Positions 61,270-64,000 of a DNA stretch of 64,000 nt are shown in pieces. The position numbers were made by a program, and so were the translations under genes. This DNA comes from Streptomyces formicae. Lineage in GTDB: Bacteria > Actinomycetota > Actinomycetes > Streptomycetales > Streptomycetaceae. The DNA is taken from the NCBI RefSeq assembly GCF_022647665.1, contig NZ_CP071872.1, positions 7,564,001 to 7,628,000 of the forward strand, written 5' to 3'. The notes beneath the pieces are model-generated. The model was not told the origin of the DNA. It worked only from the letters and a program-made list of their open reading frames with translations, and searched no databases. The stretch's first letter is position 1, and every line of letters begins with the position of its first letter.

Positions 61270-61440
61270 CCCGCCCCTTCCCGAACCGGGGGCAGGCCCC
61301 CAGCCCTCAGCCCCCAGCCCTCACCGGAGCTCCGCCCCGAACCCCGGCGCCTCAAACGCCGGCGAGGCTGGAGATGCGGGCCCCGCGCCCGAACTCCGGT
61401 GCCTCGAAAGGCCGCCGGCCCCGAAGAGGCGGGTCCGGAG
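61270..61440. repeat. GC-rich interspersed repeat region
   Basis: Contains the CCCCGCCCCTTCCCGAAC core at about 61270-61287 and a CGCCTCAAACGCCGGCGAGGCTGGA-type segment at about 61350-61374, both related to the elements at 11933-12132. It occupies most of the gap between the GlxA-type gene and the second MFS gene. Confidence 0.6.
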
Positions 61441-61476
61441 GGGCCATGCCCCTCCGCCCACCGGCGGAGGCCGCGT

Positions 61477-62685
61477 TCAGAGCCGCGCCGCCGTGGCAGC
61501 GCCCGGCTCCTTCGGCACCCGCGCCGCCGCGGACACGCGCCGCTCCCCCACCGCACCGACCACCGCCAGCAGCAGCGTCAGGCACACCCCCGCCAGGATC
61601 GCCGTCGACGGGGCGGCGACCCGCAGCAGCCCGCCGGCGAGGGTGCCGCTTGCCGCGTAACCCGCGCCCACCGCCGCGTACATCACGGAATAGCCCGCGG
61701 CGAGCGCACTCGGCGGGAGGAGCTCGCGCAGGGTCAGATTGCGGGTCAGCATCGCTCCGGCCTGCATGACGCCCGCGACGGCCAGGCCCGTACCGATCCA
61801 GACGAGGCCGGGCAGCACCGCGACCACGGCCACGCACGCCGAGACGCCGAGCAGCAGGACGAGGCTCTGCGTCGGCAGCCGGCCCGGCCAGCTCCGCAGC
61901 CCGTAGACGAACGCACCCACCGCCGAGCCGATCGAGAAGCCCGCGAGGACCACGCCGGACCAGCCGACGGCGATGCCGCGCTGCTCCAGCAGCGCGGGCA
62001 GGATCAGCTCGGCCAGCGCCAGCAGGCTCATCGAGGCCGCGCCGGTCACGTACACCGGCCACACCCCCAGCACGACCCGCAGCGTCCCGCGATCGCCGCC
62101 GGCGGGGTCCTCCCCCGTCGCCCAGCCGGCGGGCAGCACCCACAGCCCCGCCACGGACGCGGCCATCAGCGCGGCGATGAGCAGCAGTGGCGCGTGCGGA
62201 GCGGCCAGCGCCAGCGCCGCGGTCAGGGCCGGCGCCACGGCCCAGATGCCGAACGTCAGCACGGACTCCAGGCTCATCGCCTGGGCGACGGCCCGCTCGG
62301 GCACGAGGCTGGTCAGCAGGGCCCGCATACCGCCGGGCGCGGCCGCGGGCCCGGCCCCCGCGACGAAGGCGAAGACGCCGAGCAGCACCGGGGGCGCCTC
62401 GTGCGCGACGCCCAGTGCCCCGAACCCCGCCGCGCCGGCCGCGAGTCCGGCGGCCAGCTGCGGCCGCGCCCGCTCGGGCCGCATCCGCATCCCGAGCAGC
62501 GGCGCCCCGACGATCTCGCCGATGACGTACACGGCGGCGAGCACCGCACCCAGCGTGTAGCCCCCGGGCCGTTCCCGTACGAGGAAGACGAGCGCGAGCG
62601 GCGCGGCCGCCACCGGCAGCCGCGCACCGACGGCCACCGCCCCCCAGGTCAGTACGGCCCGGCTGATGATCTCGCGATACGCCAT
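61477..62685 (-). CDS. MFS transporter
   Basis: A 402-residue twelve-helix facilitator of the drug-efflux-like kind. Helix runs include LTWGAVAVGARLPVAAAPLALVFLV, GGYTLGAVLAAVYVIGEIVGAPLLGMRMRP, PLLLIAALMAASVAGLWVLPA and WSGVVLAGFSIGSAVGAFVYGLRSWPGR. It lacks a clear motif A beyond GMRMRPERARPQ. The substrate is unknown. It stands between the GlxA gene and the alcohol dehydrogenase, with 46 bases to the latter. Confidence 0.84.
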   Translation of the reverse strand: MAYREIISRAVLTWGAVAVGARLPVAAAPLALVFLVRERPGGYTLGAVLAAVYVIGEIVGAPLLGMRMRPERARPQLAAGLAAGAAGFGALGVAHEAPPVLLGVFAFVAGAGPAAAPGGMRALLTSLVPERAVAQAMSLESVLTFGIWAVAPALTAALALAAPHAPLLLIAALMAASVAGLWVLPAGWATGEDPAGGDRGTLRVVLGVWPVYVTGAASMSLLALAELILPALLEQRGIAVGWSGVVLAGFSIGSAVGAFVYGLRSWPGRLPTQSLVLLLGVSACVAVVAVLPGLVWIGTGLAVAGVMQAGAMLTRNLTLRELLPPSALAAGYSVMYAAVGAGYAASGTLAGGLLRVAAPSTAILAGVCLTLLLAVVGAVGERRVSAAARVPKEPGAATAARL

Positions 62686-62731
62686 GGCCCGACGCTATCC
62701 GGCTCCCGGCGGACGGCCGCAAGCGCTTTGT

Positions 62732-63781
62732 TCAGAACGTCAGCACCCCCCGGGCCACCCGCCCCTGTTCCGCGTCGTCCGCGGCCTTCGCGAAGTCCTC
62801 GACCGGGTACACCTCCGTCACCAGCTCGTCGAGGAGCAGCCGCCCTTCGCCGTAGAGCCGGGCGTACAGCGCGATGTCGCGCTGCGGCCGCGATGAGCCG
62901 TACCGGCAGCCCAGGATGGACTTGTCCAGGAACATCGCGGCGGGCAGGAACGTCGCCTCGGCAGTCGGGGCCGGCATGCCGAGCAGGACCGCCTGGCCGT
63001 GCCGGTCGAGGAGGTCGATCGCCTGCCGCACGAGCCCCGTGTGCCCGACGCACTCGAAGACGTGCTGGGCGCCGTCGGGGAGAACCTCCCGCACCCCCTC
63101 CACCGACGTGAGGAAGTGGGTGGCGCCGAAGAGCCGGGCCGTCTCCTCCTTCGCCGGGTTCGTGTCGACGGCGACGATGGTGGACGCCCCGGCGAGCCGG
63201 GCGCCCTGAAGGACGTTGAGGCCGATGCCGCCGGATCCGATGACGACGACGGTGTCGCCGATGGCGACCTTCGCCCGGTTGAGGACGGCGCCCACACCGG
63301 TGAGGACGCCGCAGCCGATGAGCGCGGCGGAGGCGAGGGGGATCTCCCGGGGGATCTTCACCGCCTGTACGGCCTTCACCAGCGTCCGTTCCGCGAAGGC
63401 GGAGTTGGAGGCGAACTGGTACAGCTGCTCGCCCGCCCGCGAGAACGGCCGCTCCGGGCGCCCGATCGCCCTGCGGCACATGGTCGGCCGCCCCCGGTCG
63501 CACTCGGCGCATGCCCTGCAGCCGGCGAGCGTCGACATCGACACATGGTCACCGGGCGCGACGTGGGTGACGCCGGGGCCGACCGCCTCGACGACACCCG
63601 CGCCCTCGTGGCCGAGCACGACGGGCACGGGGAAGGGGATCGTCCCGTCGATCACCGACAGATCGCTGTGGCAGAGCCCGGCCGCGGCCACGGCGACCAG
63701 CACCTCGCCGGGGCCCGGGTCCCGTATCTCCAGATCGTCGGCCACCTCGGCCCGTTCACCGTCGAAGACGACACCTCTCAC
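62732..63781 (-). CDS. Zn-dependent alcohol dehydrogenase (MDR family)
   Basis: A 349-residue medium-chain zinc dehydrogenase. The catalytic-zinc segment is GLCHSDLSVIDG and GHEGAGVVEAVGPGVTHVAPGDHV (about 36-80), the structural-zinc cysteines are CRACAECDRGRPTMC (C-x2-C-x2-C-x7-C, about 89-103) and the Rossmann motif is VVVIGSGGIGLNVLQGARLAGAST. The overall form resembles the actinobacterial NDMA- or mycofactocin-associated alcohol dehydrogenase group. GTG 63781 overlaps the upstream acyl-CoA dehydrogenase stop by four bases (GTGA). It may oxidise an alcohol intermediate of a CoA pathway. Confidence 0.87.
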   Translation of the reverse strand: MRGVVFDGERAEVADDLEIRDPGPGEVLVAVAAAGLCHSDLSVIDGTIPFPVPVVLGHEGAGVVEAVGPGVTHVAPGDHVSMSTLAGCRACAECDRGRPTMCRRAIGRPERPFSRAGEQLYQFASNSAFAERTLVKAVQAVKIPREIPLASAALIGCGVLTGVGAVLNRAKVAIGDTVVVIGSGGIGLNVLQGARLAGASTIVAVDTNPAKEETARLFGATHFLTSVEGVREVLPDGAQHVFECVGHTGLVRQAIDLLDRHGQAVLLGMPAPTAEATFLPAAMFLDKSILGCRYGSSRPQRDIALYARLYGEGRLLLDELVTEVYPVEDFAKAADDAEQGRVARGVLTF

Positions 63782-64000
63782 CGCTGCTCCCTGGGTAGGC
63801 CGAGCACGCGCTCGGCGATGATGTTCCGCTGGATCTCGTCCGAGCCGCCGTAGATCGTGTCGGCGCGGGTGAAGAGGAAGAGCCGCTGAAGCTCGTCGAG
63901 TTCGTACGCGGACGACCACGCGCCCGGACCGGCCGCGGCGGCCGCGCCCCGGATCTGCATCGCCAGCTCGCCGAGGCGCTGGTGCCAGCGGCCCCAGAGC
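63778..64000 (-). CDS. Acyl-CoA dehydrogenase, C-terminal part (runs off window)
   Basis: The last 73 residues of a minus-strand gene whose start lies beyond base 64000. The end ELQRLFLFTRADTIYGGSDEIQRNIIAERVLGLPREQR is the conserved C-terminus of acyl-CoA dehydrogenases (YGGSDEIQRNIIAER). It is translationally coupled to the alcohol dehydrogenase at 63781. Presence of a regulon operator cannot be judged because its promoter is outside the window. Confidence 0.86.
   Translation of the reverse strand, partial: LWGRWHQRLGELAMQIRGAAAAAGPGAWSSAYELDELQRLFLFTRADTIYGGSDEIQRNIIAERVLGLPREQR

Overview
The window is chromosomal DNA of a Streptomyces species or very close relative. By eye it is very GC-rich, and its genes carry G or C at almost every third codon position. 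It holds the Streptomyces-typical secondary-metabolism genes afsR, afsS and afsK, paired XRE and ATPase regulators, GC-rich interspersed repeats and many F420- or flavin-dependent enzymes.

Layout. 0-3.4 kb is a patchwork: a small cysteine protein, a short XRE regulator, a complete IS701-family element and a VapBC-like toxin-antitoxin pair. 3.4-10 kb holds an F420-type oxidoreductase, a Tat-exported PHP metallohydrolase, a MerR regulator with a textbook operator, an APC permease and an aldehyde dehydrogenase. 10-18.5 kb holds a D-aminoacylase-like amidohydrolase, two more LLM oxidoreductases, an SDR, a thioesterase, a lipoprotein and a metal amidohydrolase. 18.7-22.3 kb is afsR-afsS. 22.4-27.1 kb holds a second VapBC pair and an acyl-CoA degradation set (ligase, thiolase-like lipid transfer protein, DUF35 protein, enoyl-CoA hydratase). 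27.1-38.6 kb looks like an accessory island: a seven-gene, translationally coupled minus-strand operon (radical-SAM-like, enolase superfamily, HAD, GGDEF-like fusion, phosphoketolase-like, PhyH-type dioxygenase, methyltransferase) with three regulatory genes upstream. 38.9-43.7 kb holds a lipoprotein, afsK, a kbpA-like gene and a TetR regulator. 43.8-57.3 kb is again mostly catabolic (acyl-CoA dehydrogenase, second thiolase/DUF35 set, DoxX, flavoproteins, NDP-forming CoA ligase, enoyl-CoA hydratase, flavin reductase). 57.4-64 kb holds a secreted hydrolase, two MFS carriers, a GlxA/AraC regulator, a Zn-alcohol dehydrogenase and the end of another acyl-CoA dehydrogenase.

How it works together. 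The strongest unexplained signal is one 17-bp palindrome, TCTGACG-N3-CGTCAGA. It recurs before the first gene of nine different transcription units spread over 43 kb. These include LLM oxidoreductases, an amidohydrolase, an acyl-CoA ligase/thiolase divergon, an acyl-CoA dehydrogenase, a thiolase, a DoxX/DUF35 pair, an NDP-forming CoA ligase and a flavin reductase. This looks like a single dispersed regulon for breaking down a steroid-, terpenoid- or branched-chain-like substrate through CoA thioesters. The TetR gene at 43.1 kb is the only TetR-type regulator in view and is a candidate repressor. The second novelty candidate is the 27.4-35.4 kb operon, whose gene combination I do not recognise. 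It lies in the interval that separates afsRS from afsK, genes I recall as nearly adjacent in S. coelicolor.
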